In this document: positions 1 to 7,531 of the stretch, one piece after another | Layout: each line of letters starts with the position of its first letter | Position numbering within the stretch: the first letter of the stretch is position 1 | Source: Myxococcales bacterium | GTDB lineage: Bacteria; Myxococcota_A; Polyangia; Polyangiales; Polyangiaceae | Assembly (NCBI GenBank): GCA_025351875.1 | Contig: JANXVA010000223.1 | Span: forward strand, 1-36,378 | Direction: 5' to 3' | DNA length: 36,378 nucleotides | Notes under the pieces: model-generated | Told to the model about the DNA's origin: nothing | What the model saw: the letters and a program-made list of their open reading frames with translations, nothing else | Databases searched by the model: none | Program-made: the position numbers and the translations under genes

Positions 1-257
1 ATCTCGACGTCGACGTCCGCGCTCACTCCCGACGTCGCGATCTTCGCCTTCTGAAGACAGAAGACGAGGCTCGCGGCGAGGCAGTTGCCGATCGCAGCGG
101 CGAGGATGCGCGCAGCGTTGGGCGCGAGATCTCGGCCGAGCGGCGGGGGCTCGTCGAGGCGCAGCGGCTCGAACTGATCCTTGTCGAACTTTACGCGAAA
201 CTCGAAGCCGTCGACCTGCTCGACGTGCACCGAGAAGCGGTTGGCCACGTCGCTCAC
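1..257 (-). CDS. OsmC-like family protein, C-terminus beyond window edge
   Basis: A minus-strand frame opens with GTG at 257 and runs off the left edge, giving about 85 residues. It begins VSDVANRFSVHVEQVDG and reaches IGNCLAASLVFCLQKAKI. The Cys after IGN, at the start of a hydrophobic helix, is where OsmC/Ohr proteins carry their first redox cysteine; the second would lie outside the window. OsmC/Ohr proteins reduce organic hydroperoxides or act on reactive sulfur and stress metabolites in the cytoplasm. The GTG overlaps the TGA of the upstream dioxygenase remnant (GTGA), so the two would be translationally coupled. Pairing with a persulfide dioxygenase fits a sulfur or oxidative stress role, which is inference. 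Family assignment is good; substrate is unknown. Confidence 0.75.
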   Translation of the reverse strand, partial: MSDVANRFSVHVEQVDGFEFRVKFDKDQFEPLRLDEPPPLGRDLAPNAARILAAAIGNCLAASLVFCLQKAKIATSGVSADVDVE

Positions 258-700
258 GTGCGCTCCACCGCGGGCGTGCCGTCACGCGTCACGAAGTCCG
301 CGCGCGAAGTGCTCGCTCGCAGCTGAATGTTCGATTCTTTCGATGCGCCGATGGCCGTCTCCCACCTGAGCGCGCGGCCGTTCGGTTGGTAGTCGTGTCC
401 GACGAAGACACGCGTCGCATCGGGGAGGGCGTAAAGGCGTTCGTGGACCGAGGTGTAGAGCGCTTCCGCGCTTCCGCTGAGGTGATCCGCGTGCGCGTGG
501 GTCTCGAGCACATAGTGAAGCGTCAGCCCCTTCTCCTTCAATAGCGTCTCTACGCGCCCGATCGACGCGGTCGAGGTCTGTGACGATAGGACGTCGTAGT
601 CGAGCACTGGGTCGATCACGATGGCGTCGCGCGTCTTCGGATCGAAGACCACGTACGTGAGCGTGAAGGTGGCCGGGTCGAAGAGTCTCTCGATGTTCAT
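254..700 (-). pseudogene. Persulfide dioxygenase-like MBL-fold protein with central deletion
   Basis: The 148-residue frame starts at ATG 700 behind a CAGGAG ribosome site. Residues 1-80 match the N-terminal half of ETHE1/Blh-type metallo-beta-lactamase persulfide dioxygenases, including HAHADH. The text then jumps from GSAE straight to ALYTSVHERLYALPDATRVFVGHDY, which belongs near the C-terminus of this family. About 80 residues are missing, including the HTPGHT and GDTLF segments that supply the second histidine and the aspartate of the mononuclear iron site. The C-terminus is also short, ending RDGTPAVERT. Full-length relatives are usually 230-290 residues. The frame is kept across the junction, so a protein could be made, but it should not bind iron normally. 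It precedes the OsmC-like gene with a GTGA overlap. Either a decayed gene or an assembly collapse. Confidence 0.7.
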
Positions 701-811
701 GACGGCTCCTGGGATGATTTCAGGACGAGGCTGACGCCGGTGAGAGCCACAGCTCCCAGGGTTTGCGGTAGGGTGGCCGAGGCACTCGCGAGCGGCTGGT
801 CAGTCAATCGA

Positions 812-841
812 CATGCAAGGTGGCTGCATGCAAGGTGGCTG
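812..841. repeat. Two tandem 15-bp repeats
   Basis: CATGCAAGGTGGCTG occurs twice back to back in the gene-free stretch 701-894, between the start of the dioxygenase remnant and the end of the GGDEF fragment. I see no gene, promoter or RNA in the rest of that stretch. The repeat may be a slippage duplication. Confidence 0.75.
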
Positions 842-894
842 CCAACGGTTGGCGTCAGTGATGACGCGCCGAATGCCGGCCTGGAAGTCTGCCG

Positions 895-1302
895 TCATCT
901 CCCGCGTCGCGTGCTCGCGCGCGGCGCTCGCGCCGCGCCGCGGTTTCGGCCGTCGCGTTTTGCGATGTACAGTCGATCGTCGTCCCGACCTACGAGCGCC
1001 TCCGGCGAATCGCCCGCCATCGCGGAGGCGACGCCCACGCTGGTCGTCACGGCGATGGCGTGCTCGCCGAACGAGACGGGCGACTCGGCGAGCGCGGCGC
1101 GGAGCCGCTCGCCGATCTGCGCCGCGACCTCCGTGCTGGCGCCCGGCAGGACGACCATCAGCTCCTCTCCGCCGTAGCGCGCGATGTCGTCGTACGGTCG
1201 AAGCGCGGCCTGCATCCGGCGCGCGGCTTCCCGGAGCACCTCGTCGCCGCCCAGGTGACCGAACGTGTCGTTCACGGGCTTGAAGGGATCGACGCGATCG
1301 AG
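895..1302 (-). pseudogene. Truncated GGDEF (diguanylate cyclase) domain fragment
   Basis: Reading from CTC at 1302, the frame gives LDRVDPFKPVNDTFGH, the beta1/alpha1 core of a GGDEF domain. It continues through an RPYD inhibitory site, RYGGEELMVVLPG (active-site GGEEL) and TTSVGVAS to the terminal DDRLYIAKRDGRN. The substrate and allosteric motifs are therefore intact. What is missing is the domain start and any upstream sensor. No start codon or ribosome site precedes it: the codon before CTC is the TGA that ends the neighbouring 1303-2034 gene, in the same frame. The first usable internal start (GTG 1275) would cut into the fold. I read it as the 3' remnant of a cyclic-di-GMP synthase joined by deletion to an unrelated gene. 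Confidence 0.75.
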
Positions 1303-2034
1303 TCACGCCTGCGCGCGGCCTACGCGGAGGCGCGCGAGCGACGCGACGGGCAGCCGGACCTCCGCGAACAGCGCGCCTCTCCGCGCGAAGACCCGGATCT
1401 CGGCGGCAACGCCATGCGCCCGGAGCCGGCGCTCGACGCGCTCGGCCGCCTTGTGAGCCTCCTCTCGTGCGGGGTCGTCCTTCGCCGCACGGCGGTTCTG
1501 TCTCACGCGCTTCGACTGGCGCTCGAGCGCGCTCGCCGAGAGCAGCCTCGGGTCGACGCGCTCACCTCGGACGATCGCGCCCTCGCGCGCGAGCTCCGAC
1601 GGCGTGTCGTCGGCCGCGGTGGCACGCGCGAGGCGGACGAGGCTCATCGCCTTCTTCTGTCCGAGCCCGAGCGCCTCCTTCTTCGTGAACGAGTCGATCA
1701 CGCCGATCAGCTGGAACGCGTACGTCTTGCCCATGACGCCGCGCGCCTTCAGCATCTCGGCGAAGCTCACGTGCCCGAGCGACGCGTACAGCTTCTTGCG
1801 CAGGAGCTCACGAAGCGCGACGCCGACGTCCCAGAACGCCCGCGCGATGGTCTTCTTGCGCTTCTCGATGAGCGACAGGAGCGCGAGCGCGCGCTTCGCC
1901 ACGGACGGTCCTGCGCTCGCGGCGACGACGATGGCCTTTTTCCGTTGGATCGTGGCATCGGGGTCCGCCGAGTATACCGAGTGGACTCGGGAGTTCACCA
2001 GGTGGACTCGGTGCATGTATGGGCCTTCCACCAT
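1303..2034 (-). CDS. Hypothetical protein, basic, possibly nucleic-acid binding
   Basis: The frame from ATG 2034 encodes up to 243 residues. No family is recognised. Residues about 35-150 look like a mostly helical soluble domain with repeated basic stretches (KRALALLSLIEKRKKTIA, LRELLRKKLYASLGHVSF, KARGVMGKTYAFQLIGVID). The C-terminal 90 residues are Arg/Ala rich with a possible short strand-rich end. The first about 30 codons span an operator-like repeat array (1970-2011), so the true start may be further in and the array may be upstream DNA. No signal peptide or membrane helix is visible. Basic helical proteins like this often accompany mobile or plasmid-like DNA, but that is only a suggestion. 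Its TGA abuts the GGDEF fragment in the same frame. Confidence 0.5.
   Translation of the reverse strand: MVEGPYMHRVHLVNSRVHSVYSADPDATIQRKKAIVVAASAGPSVAKRALALLSLIEKRKKTIARAFWDVGVALRELLRKKLYASLGHVSFAEMLKARGVMGKTYAFQLIGVIDSFTKKEALGLGQKKAMSLVRLARATAADDTPSELAREGAIVRGERVDPRLLSASALERQSKRVRQNRRAAKDDPAREEAHKAAERVERRLRAHGVAAEIRVFARRGALFAEVRLPVASLARLRVGRAQA
1970..2011. promoter_or_regulatory. Operator-like array of GAGT-NN-AC(C) half sites
   Basis: Within about 42 bp there is a perfect dyad CCGAGT-GG-ACTCGG (1977-1990), a near-perfect dyad GAGTTCACC-A-GGTGGACTC (1991-2009), a further half site GAGTATACC (1970-1978), and the direct repeat GTGGACTCGG at 1981 and 2002, exactly 21 bp apart. The density and helical-turn phasing resemble a regulator-binding site at the start of the 1303-2034 gene. 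Confidence 0.4.
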
Positions 2035-2087
2035 GACGCAAGGACAGGATCGGTAGAGTCGGGCTCCGATGGGGAGGCCCCGTCGCG

Positions 2088-2588
2088 TTGGCGTTCGTCG
2101 TCACTTGCTCGCAGCTCGGCTGCGATCTCCTGAAGAAGCGCGGAGACGACGCCAAGGCGACAGGGACGTCCGCGGCTGCCGACGGGCTCCCTCCTGAGTG
2201 CGCCGACTACCTCGCGGTCTTCCGATGTGTACACGTCAAGTCGGGCGAGCCGAACGTCGACGCGCAGGTCGACGGGCTGCGCGACGGCTTCAAAGCAGTG
2301 GCGACGAACGCAGGCGCCGCCGCGGCAAAGAAGCAGTGCGTCGATCTCATGACGGCATCACAGGATGGCTTCGCGAAGGTAGGCTGCACGAAGGGCGTCG
2401 TCGCGACGGCGACGCCCGCGCAGTCGCCCTCAGTGGCAGCGCCCCGCAGGCCGGTGCCGACCACGACCGCGGGCGCCGCTCTGCTGGGCTGAGAAGCGCC
2501 GGCGCGACCTGCGCGAAGGACACGGAGCGACTGCAGCGCGTGCGACGGCACGTGCCAAAAGGGCTTCTGCACCGCCAAGAGCCCGTGA
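2088..2588 (+). pseudogene. Small Cys-containing lipoprotein-like gene, frameshifted near its 3' end
   Basis: The open frame 2088-2492 (TTG start, no good ATG) begins AFVVTCSQLGCDLLKKRG, which reads like the end of a lipoprotein signal with lipobox LGC. A helical domain with paired cysteines follows (PPECADYL, FRCVHV, KKQCVDL, KVGC), then a Pro/Thr-rich linker and a stop at 2490. A Cys-rich ending typical of secreted myxobacterial proteins lies just beyond but is split between frames. GATCAKDTE is in another frame at about 2501-2525, and SDCSACDGTCQKGFC returns to the first frame and ends at TGA 2586. Two compensating indels would explain this. The N-terminal basic part of the signal peptide is also not clearly present. 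Either a pseudogene or sequence errors. Function unknown. Confidence 0.45.
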
Positions 2589-2604
2589 GTATCTGCGCGG
2601 TTCG

Positions 2605-3087
2605 CTACTTGCTGTAGATCTCGTCCACGGCAAGCGTCTGGCCACGGTCGTCGCCGCGAAGTAGCGCGCGCACGTGGGCGCGAAGGACGGTCATCTCGAA
2701 CGGTTTGTCCAAGAGGACAGCCCCAAGCAGTCTTGCTCGGGTGCGCGCTTCGTCGTCACCGAAGGCCGTCATCAAGATCACGGGCGTCATCCAGTCCGCG
2801 TCCCGAAGACCTTGGATGATGTCGAAGCCGTTGCAAACGGGCATTCGGATGTCCGTGATGATGAGGTCGATCGGGTCCGGCGTCGGACGCAGTCTATAGA
2901 AGTCGGTGATGCGCAGGAGAAGCTGACCGCCATCGGTCGCGTCGACGACGTCGTATCCGTCACGTCGTAGCTCTTCGATGACGAGCCTCCGCATCTCCCG
3001 GTCGTCCTCGGCGACCAAGATGCGCGGGTGTGAGAGTTGCGGACTCTGCGACCGGACCAGCGACGTGGCGGGGCTCATGACCGCCAT
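2605..3087 (-). CDS. Stand-alone receiver-domain response regulator
   Basis: The product is 160 residues from ATG 3087; a second in-frame ATG at 3078 is equally possible. After a short unconserved leader it is one CheY-like receiver: acidic pair in VAEDD (28-29), phospho-acceptor Asp79 in LIITDIRMP, Thr in ILMTAFGDD, and Lys in LDKPF. There is no output domain, so it probably acts as a phosphate sink, relay or protein-binding switch. It is divergent from the kinase starting at 3258, and the 170-bp gap is presumably shared. It is closely similar to the receiver at 6144-6614 and to the fragment at 8241-8465 (same VAEDD..EMRRLV and MTAFGDD signatures), so these are duplicated modules. Kinase partner is inferred from position only. 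Confidence 0.88.
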   Translation of the reverse strand: MAVMSPATSLVRSQSPQLSHPRILVAEDDREMRRLVIEELRRDGYDVVDATDGGQLLLRITDFYRLRPTPDPIDLIITDIRMPVCNGFDIIQGLRDADWMTPVILMTAFGDDEARTRARLLGAVLLDKPFEMTVLRAHVRALLRGDDRGQTLAVDEIYSK

Positions 3088-3164
3088 AGAGCATCCGGCG
3101 TGCCGCCTCGTGGCTGCGCGTAGGGCGTGAAATGAGCGGTCGTTCGTCGCAGTCGAGGGTTGAT

Positions 3165-3206
3165 TTGACACGCCGTCGCCGTTCGACTCTGGCGGTCCAG
3201 CGGCAC
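3165..3206 (+). promoter_or_regulatory. Weak candidate promoter of the 3258 kinase operon
   Basis: A perfect TTGACA lies at 3165-3170, but only a poor -10 (TCTGGC, 3188) follows at 17 bp. Overlapping it, TGG at 3190-3192 and GC at 3203-3204 have the GG-N10-GC spacing of sigma-54 promoters with a poor -12 (CGGCA). Either could drive the kinase and NtrC genes; neither is convincing. Confidence 0.22.
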
Positions 3207-3257
3207 TCGACCGGCGTCCTCGACGCGACGGGCAGCAAGGTGGCATACCACCCAGCC

Positions 3258-4706
3258 ATGAAGCTCGTCCCCAAGCTCACGGCCGCCTTCGTGGCCGCGA
3301 CGTTCGCCGTACTCGTTGTCGATGGGTACGTTCGGGTTCAGCGAGAGGTCACCGTTCTGCGTGCCGACCGCGAACGCGACCATGCGCTCCTCGGCCGGTC
3401 GCTGGGAGCCGCCATCGCTGCGCTCTGGCGCACGGGCGGACGCGCCGAAGCCCTCGGGATCGTCGACGGCGTGAATGCGCGTCGAGGACGAGTTCACGTT
3501 CGGTGGGTGGAAGGAGCGGGGGGCGCGGACCACGTCCACGTCGAAGCCTCCACGCTGCGAGAGATCGCGCCCGGCGAGTCGATCACGAGGATCGTAGCGA
3601 CTGGCGCCGGCGGAGAGCGATTCACCTACGTCCCAATTTCCGTCGCTGGGACGCCAGAGGGCATGCTCGAGCTCTCGGAGCTGCTCGCGGCCGAGGAGGA
3701 AGCCGCGCACCGCATCGTCGTCGATACGGTCACGACGACGCTCGCGCTCGCGCTCGTCAGCGGGATGCTCTCGGTCGTCCTGGGTTTCTGGTTCGTCGGT
3801 CGCCCGGTAGGCGCGCTCTCTCGCAAAGCACGGAGGATCGGCGCCGGCGACTTCGCGGCGCCACTCGACCTCCCGCAGAAGGACGAGCTGGGTCATCTTG
3901 CAACGGAGATGAATGCCATGTGCGAACGCCTCGCCAAAGCGTACGACCGCATCGAGGACGAGACGGCAGCACGCATCGCCTCCGTCGAGCAGCTGCGCCA
4001 TGCGGATCGGCTCATAACGGTGGGCAAGCTGGCCTCCGGGATCGCTCACGAGCTCGGCACACCGCTCAACGTCGTCACCGCGCGAGCGCAGATGATCGCT
4101 TCGGGCGAGGCCACCGCGGCGGAAGCCGGCGACTACGCCCGCGTCATCGTCGAGGCCTCCGGGCGGATGACCAAGATCATCCGTCAACTGATGGCGTTTG
4201 CCCGCCGCAAGCCGGCGGACAAGGTGCCGCGCGACGTGCGACGCTTGGCCGACGAGGTGCTGGAGCTTCTCCGGCCGCTCGCAGACAAGAAGGACGTTCG
4301 CTTGGAGCTGCACTGCAACGAAGCCGAGCCGAGCGCGACCGTCGACGGCGCGGAGATCCAGCAAGCCATGACGAACCTCGTCGTCAACGCGATGCAGGCG
4401 ATGCCGAGAGGTGGAGTCATCGACGTCTCGATCGAGCATGAATCGGCCCAGCCGCCAGGCTCTGACCACGCGTCACCCTACCTCTGCGTGAGCGTGCGCG
4501 ACCATGGCGACGGGATCGCGCCCGACCACCTCCCGCATATTTTCGAGCCGTTCTTCACGACCAAGGACGTCGGTGAGGGGACCGGCCTGGGCCTGTCGGT
4601 CACGCACGGGATCGTCCAAGACCACGGGGGCTGGATCGACGTGCAGAGCGAGGGCAAGGAGGGCACGGTGTTCTCCATCTATCTGCCGGCGGGGAAGCCT
4701 GCATGA
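3258..4706 (+). CDS. Membrane sensor histidine kinase (NtrB/AtoS-like)
   Basis: This is a 482-residue inner-membrane kinase. ATG 3258 is chosen because the first membrane helix follows at once (residues about 5-24, LTAAFVAATFAVLVVDGY); the frame is open further upstream without signal-like sequence. A periplasmic sensing region of about 130 residues follows, then a second helix (about 158-180), a HAMP linker, and a HisKA helix with the phospho-acceptor His in GIAHELGTPLN (about residue 263). The ATPase domain has N box NLVVNAMQAM, G1 DHGDGIAP, F box FEPFFTTKD and G2 GTGLGLS. All catalytic motifs are intact. It overlaps the next gene by ATGA, so it is coupled to the NtrC-type regulator at 4703, its likely partner. 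The periplasmic ligand is unknown. Confidence 0.93.
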   Translation: MKLVPKLTAAFVAATFAVLVVDGYVRVQREVTVLRADRERDHALLGRSLGAAIAALWRTGGRAEALGIVDGVNARRGRVHVRWVEGAGGADHVHVEASTLREIAPGESITRIVATGAGGERFTYVPISVAGTPEGMLELSELLAAEEEAAHRIVVDTVTTTLALALVSGMLSVVLGFWFVGRPVGALSRKARRIGAGDFAAPLDLPQKDELGHLATEMNAMCERLAKAYDRIEDETAARIASVEQLRHADRLITVGKLASGIAHELGTPLNVVTARAQMIASGEATAAEAGDYARVIVEASGRMTKIIRQLMAFARRKPADKVPRDVRRLADEVLELLRPLADKKDVRLELHCNEAEPSATVDGAEIQQAMTNLVVNAMQAMPRGGVIDVSIEHESAQPPGSDHASPYLCVSVRDHGDGIAPDHLPHIFEPFFTTKDVGEGTGLGLSVTHGIVQDHGGWIDVQSEGKEGTVFSIYLPAGKPA

Positions 4707-6097
4707 CCGTCGAGCTCCTGCTCGTCGATGACGACCAGAGTCTGTGCGAGACCCTCGCGGCAGGCCTCAAGAAGCGCGGCTTCCACGTGACGTGGCGCAC
4801 CTCGGCGGCGGACGCGCTTCGGGTCCTCGAGGAAGGAGACTTCGACGTCGTCGTCACCGACTTGCAGATGCGCGAGATGGGCGGCATCGAGCTCTGTGAG
4901 CGCGTCGCTGCCAATCGACCCGACGTCCCCGTCGTCGTGTTCACCGGCTTCGGAAGCCTCGACTCGGCGGTCGCGGCGATACGCGCAGGCGCCTACGACT
5001 TCATCAGCAAGCCCGTCGAGGTCGATGCGCTGGCCATCAGCGTCGACCGCGCCGCGAAGCATCGGCAACTCCGGCAGGAGGTGAAGCGCCTCCGCCTCGA
5101 GGTGGAGCGACAACCGCGCTCCAAGGAGCTCCTCGGGGAGAGCCCTGCCATGGAAGCCGTGCAGGATCTCATCGGCCGCGTCGCCCAGTCCGAAGCCAAC
5201 GTGCTGGTCAGCGGCGAGAGCGGCACCGGGAAGGAGCTCGTCGCTCGCGCGATTCATCACCGAAGCGCGCGGCTCCACGGCCCGTTCGTTGCCATCAACT
5301 GCTCCGCGGTACCCGAGCCGCTCCTCGAGAGCGAGCTCTTCGGCCATTCGCGCGGCGCGTTCACGGACGCCAAAGAGGCGCACCCCGGACTCTTCGTCCA
5401 GGCCAAGGGCGGCACGCTCTTCCTCGACGAGATCGGCGACATGCCGCTCGGCTTGCAGCCGAAGCTCTTGCGGGTGCTCCAGGAGCGGCTGGTGCGCCCG
5501 CTCGGCGCGAAGGCCGAGGTGCCCGTCGACGTGCGCATCGTGACCGCGACCAACCGCGATCTCGAATCAGCCATCGAGGAGAAGCGTTTTCGCGAGGACC
5601 TCTACTACCGAATCAACGTGATCCACATTCCCCTGCCACCGCTCAGGGCACGCGGGGGTGACGTTCTGCCTCTCGCGCTCCATTTCGTGCGGCGCTTCGC
5701 CGAGCAGTCGCACAAGAGCGTCAAGGGTTTCACGAAAGAGGTCGCCGAGAAGCTCACCGCTTATGCGTGGCCCGGCAATGTCCGCGAGCTTCAGAACAGC
5801 ATGGAACGCGCCGTCGCTCTCGCCCGCTTCGAGGACCTCTGCGTCGATGATCTGCCAGAAAAGATCCGCAACTACCGCTTTTCCCATGTTCTCGTGGCGG
5901 GAAACGATCCAACCGAGCTCGTCTCGCTCGAGGAGGTCGAGCGGCGCTACATCCTGCGGGTGCTGGACGCCGTCGCCGGCAACAAGACGGCCGCCGCGCG
6001 CGTGCTCGGCCTCGAACGAAAGACGCTCTACCGGAAGCTAGAACGCTACGCCGCCGAGCCCCGGCGAGACGGGGCGAGCGGGCTTCCCACGAAGTGA
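4703..6097 (+). CDS. NtrC-family sigma-54-dependent response regulator
   Basis: The 464-residue protein has three parts. The receiver carries phospho-acceptor Asp53 in VVVTDLQM and Lys in SKPVEV. The AAA+ domain has Walker A GESGTGKE (about 171), Walker B LFLDEIGDM and arginine-finger region [10 protein letters not shown]. The C-terminal Fis-type HTH is NKTAAARVLGLERKTLYRK (about 425-443). It should bind DNA as an oligomer and remodel sigma-54 RNA polymerase when phosphorylated. The sigma-54 contact loop reads GAFTDA, not the common GAFTGA, a variant that occurs in working activators. It is coupled to the kinase by an ATGA overlap and converges with the receiver gene ending at 6144. No partner binding site was identified, so the target genes are unknown. 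Confidence 0.93.
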   Translation: MTVELLLVDDDQSLCETLAAGLKKRGFHVTWRTSAADALRVLEEGDFDVVVTDLQMREMGGIELCERVAANRPDVPVVVFTGFGSLDSAVAAIRAGAYDFISKPVEVDALAISVDRAAKHRQLRQEVKRLRLEVERQPRSKELLGESPAMEAVQDLIGRVAQSEANVLVSGESGTGKELVARAIHHRSARLHGPFVAINCSAVPEPLLESELFGHSRGAFTDAKEAHPGLFVQAKGGTLFLDEIGDMPLGLQPKLLRVLQERLVRPLGAKAEVPVDVRIVTATNRDLESAIEEKRFREDLYYRINVIHIPLPPLRARGGDVLPLALHFVRRFAEQSHKSVKGFTKEVAEKLTAYAWPGNVRELQNSMERAVALARFEDLCVDDLPEKIRNYRFSHVLVAGNDPTELVSLEEVERRYILRVLDAVAGNKTAAARVLGLERKTLYRKLERYAAEPRRDGASGLPTK

Positions 6098-6143
6098 CCC
6101 GTCGTGTCCACGCGCGGTCAGCGTGGCCGTCGGCCTGAACGCG

Positions 6144-6614
6144 TCATCTCGCGACGACGCCGCCGTCGAGGAGGCGCGCGACCGTCGCGCGTAGCTCGTC
6201 GAGCTCGAAGGGCTTGTCGAACAGAACCGCTCCTGAGAGCAACGCGCGCGCTCGCGTCGCGTCGTCTCCGAACGCGGTCATCAAGATGATGGGCGTCGCG
6301 CAGTGTGCGCTCCGGAGCGCCTCGACGATCTGGAGACCACTACAAATGGGCATGCGAACGTCCGACACGATGAGGTCGACCTGCTCGTAGTTCGTCGTCA
6401 CCTGATGGGCGAGCTCGACCAGCAAACGTCCTCCATCCGCGACCTCGGTCACCTCGTGGCCGTCCTTGCGAAGCGCCTCGACCACGAGACGCCGCATCTC
6501 GGTGTCGTCCTCGGCCACGAGAACGCGTGCTGGGTCGTGACGAGGGTGGGGCGTGGCGTGTGCGCTCCTCCATGGCGACGACGGCGACGACGGGGGGCGC
6601 GAAGGAATGGACAT
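6144..6614 (-). CDS. Stand-alone receiver-domain response regulator
   Basis: The product is 156 residues. ATG 6614 is chosen because a strong AAAGGAGAG site precedes it; the frame is open further upstream without such support. A Ser/Pro-rich leader of about 30 residues is followed by one receiver domain: VAEDD (35-36 acidic pair), phospho-acceptor Asp85 in LIVSDVRMP, Thr in ILMTAFGDD and Lys in FDKPF. No output domain is present. It lies 101 bp downstream of the soluble kinase (6716-7531) on the same strand, so these two probably form a pair. It is a paralogue of the receiver at 2605-3087. Confidence 0.9.
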   Translation of the reverse strand: MSIPSRPPSSPSSPWRSAHATPHPRHDPARVLVAEDDTEMRRLVVEALRKDGHEVTEVADGGRLLVELAHQVTTNYEQVDLIVSDVRMPICSGLQIVEALRSAHCATPIILMTAFGDDATRARALLSGAVLFDKPFELDELRATVARLLDGGVVAR

Positions 6615-6715
6615 ACAACTCTCCTTTGCATCGCGACTTCGCGAGCTCCGAGTTTCGGGTCGCGGTTCCATCGCGACCTCCTGAGTGGGTGACGATCGAT
6701 CATGGGTAGGCCGCT

Positions 6716-7531
6716 CTATTTCGCCGCATCGGACGTGCTGCCTTGGCTCGAAGCGCTCGGCAGCACGAGCGCGATCGTGGTCCCATGCAGCCCGGTCGTC
6801 ACGCGCACCTCACCGCGATGACGTCGGGCGCATTCGGCGACGCTCGCGAGGCCGAGCCCGGTTCCGTCGTTTCCCTTGGTCGTGAAGTAGGGCTCGAACA
6901 TGCGAGCTTGGACGGCGGGAGGAATACCCGGGCCCTCGTCTTCGATCTCGACGAACGACGTGCCGCGATCCGACCCGGTGCGGGCCGTGATCTTCCCGCC
7001 TCGCGGGGAGGCATCGACCGCGTTCAGCAGGAGGTTCAGGACAGCGGAGACCATTTCGCTGCGCTGCGCGAACACGACGGGCGAGGCGCCATCGCACACG
7101 ATCTCGGTCGTCGTCGGCCTACCTGCAGGTGAGTGAAACCTCGCCAATTGGCAGGCGTCTGCGAGTACGTCGTCGAGCTCGACCCGTTCCATGGCGATCG
7201 ACGGCTCGCAACGACCCAGCTCGCGTACCCGCTCGAGAAGCTGGGCGCCCAGCGAGACGTCGCGTCGCATTTGGGCGAGGCACGCCGCGACTTCGCCGGC
7301 GGCGCTCCCGGTGCCTTGGAGGATCTGGATCCGGAGCGAGAGGCCGTTCAAGACGTTGCGCATGTCGTGGGCAACGCCCGCGCTCAGGAGGCCGAGCTGG
7401 CGGAGAGACTCCGCACGCCGCGCGGCCGCGAGCGGAATCGCGCCGCACGTAGGCGATGACTCGGTCACGACGACCCGCGGCGTCACCGCTGTCGTCCATC
7501 GGTTCCGAAGCTGAGATCGTACAGTTGCCAT
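6716..7531 (-). CDS. Soluble histidine kinase (NtrB-like)
   Basis: A 271-residue cytoplasmic kinase is predicted from ATG 7531, which has a strong GAGAGGAG site just upstream. It has a HisKA-like helix with phospho-acceptor in GVAHDMRNVLNG and an ATPase domain with N box LNLLLNAVDASPRGG, G1 EDEGPGIPP, F box FEPYFTTKG and G2 GTGLGLAS. There is no sensor domain or membrane helix, so it probably takes input from a partner protein. The frame is open without a stop back to 8236, through a DUF2127 membrane protein, so a 506-residue fusion is formally possible. The ribosome site and the low-complexity linker favour separate translation. Downstream is the receiver gene at 6614, its likely phosphorylation target. 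Confidence 0.85.
   Translation of the reverse strand: MATVRSQLRNRWTTAVTPRVVVTESSPTCGAIPLAAARRAESLRQLGLLSAGVAHDMRNVLNGLSLRIQILQGTGSAAGEVAACLAQMRRDVSLGAQLLERVRELGRCEPSIAMERVELDDVLADACQLARFHSPAGRPTTTEIVCDGASPVVFAQRSEMVSAVLNLLLNAVDASPRGGKITARTGSDRGTSFVEIEDEGPGIPPAVQARMFEPYFTTKGNDGTGLGLASVAECARRHRGEVRVTTGLHGTTIALVLPSASSQGSTSDAAK

Noticed and set aside
812-841. CRISPR-like repeat
   Set aside because: Only two adjacent 15-bp units with no spacers; no cas genes anywhere in the window.
740-1177. 145-codon plus-strand frame over the GGDEF fragment
   Set aside because: Random Arg/Ser/Ala composition and antisense to a recognisable domain.
1060-2133. 357-codon plus-strand frame
   Set aside because: Arg/Asp/Glu-rich antisense shadow of the 1303-2034 gene and GGDEF fragment, with no domain or ribosome site.
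3090-3105. Good sigma-54 match (CGGCACGCCGGATGCT, minus strand) before the receiver at 2605-3087
   Set aside because: It would place the transcript start at about 3080, inside or at the start codons, leaving no leader; GG-N10-GC is frequent by chance in this DNA.
3075-4469. 464-codon minus-strand frame opposite the kinase
   Set aside because: Low-complexity Arg/Asp/His sequence exactly antisense to a complete histidine kinase; a GC-rich shadow.
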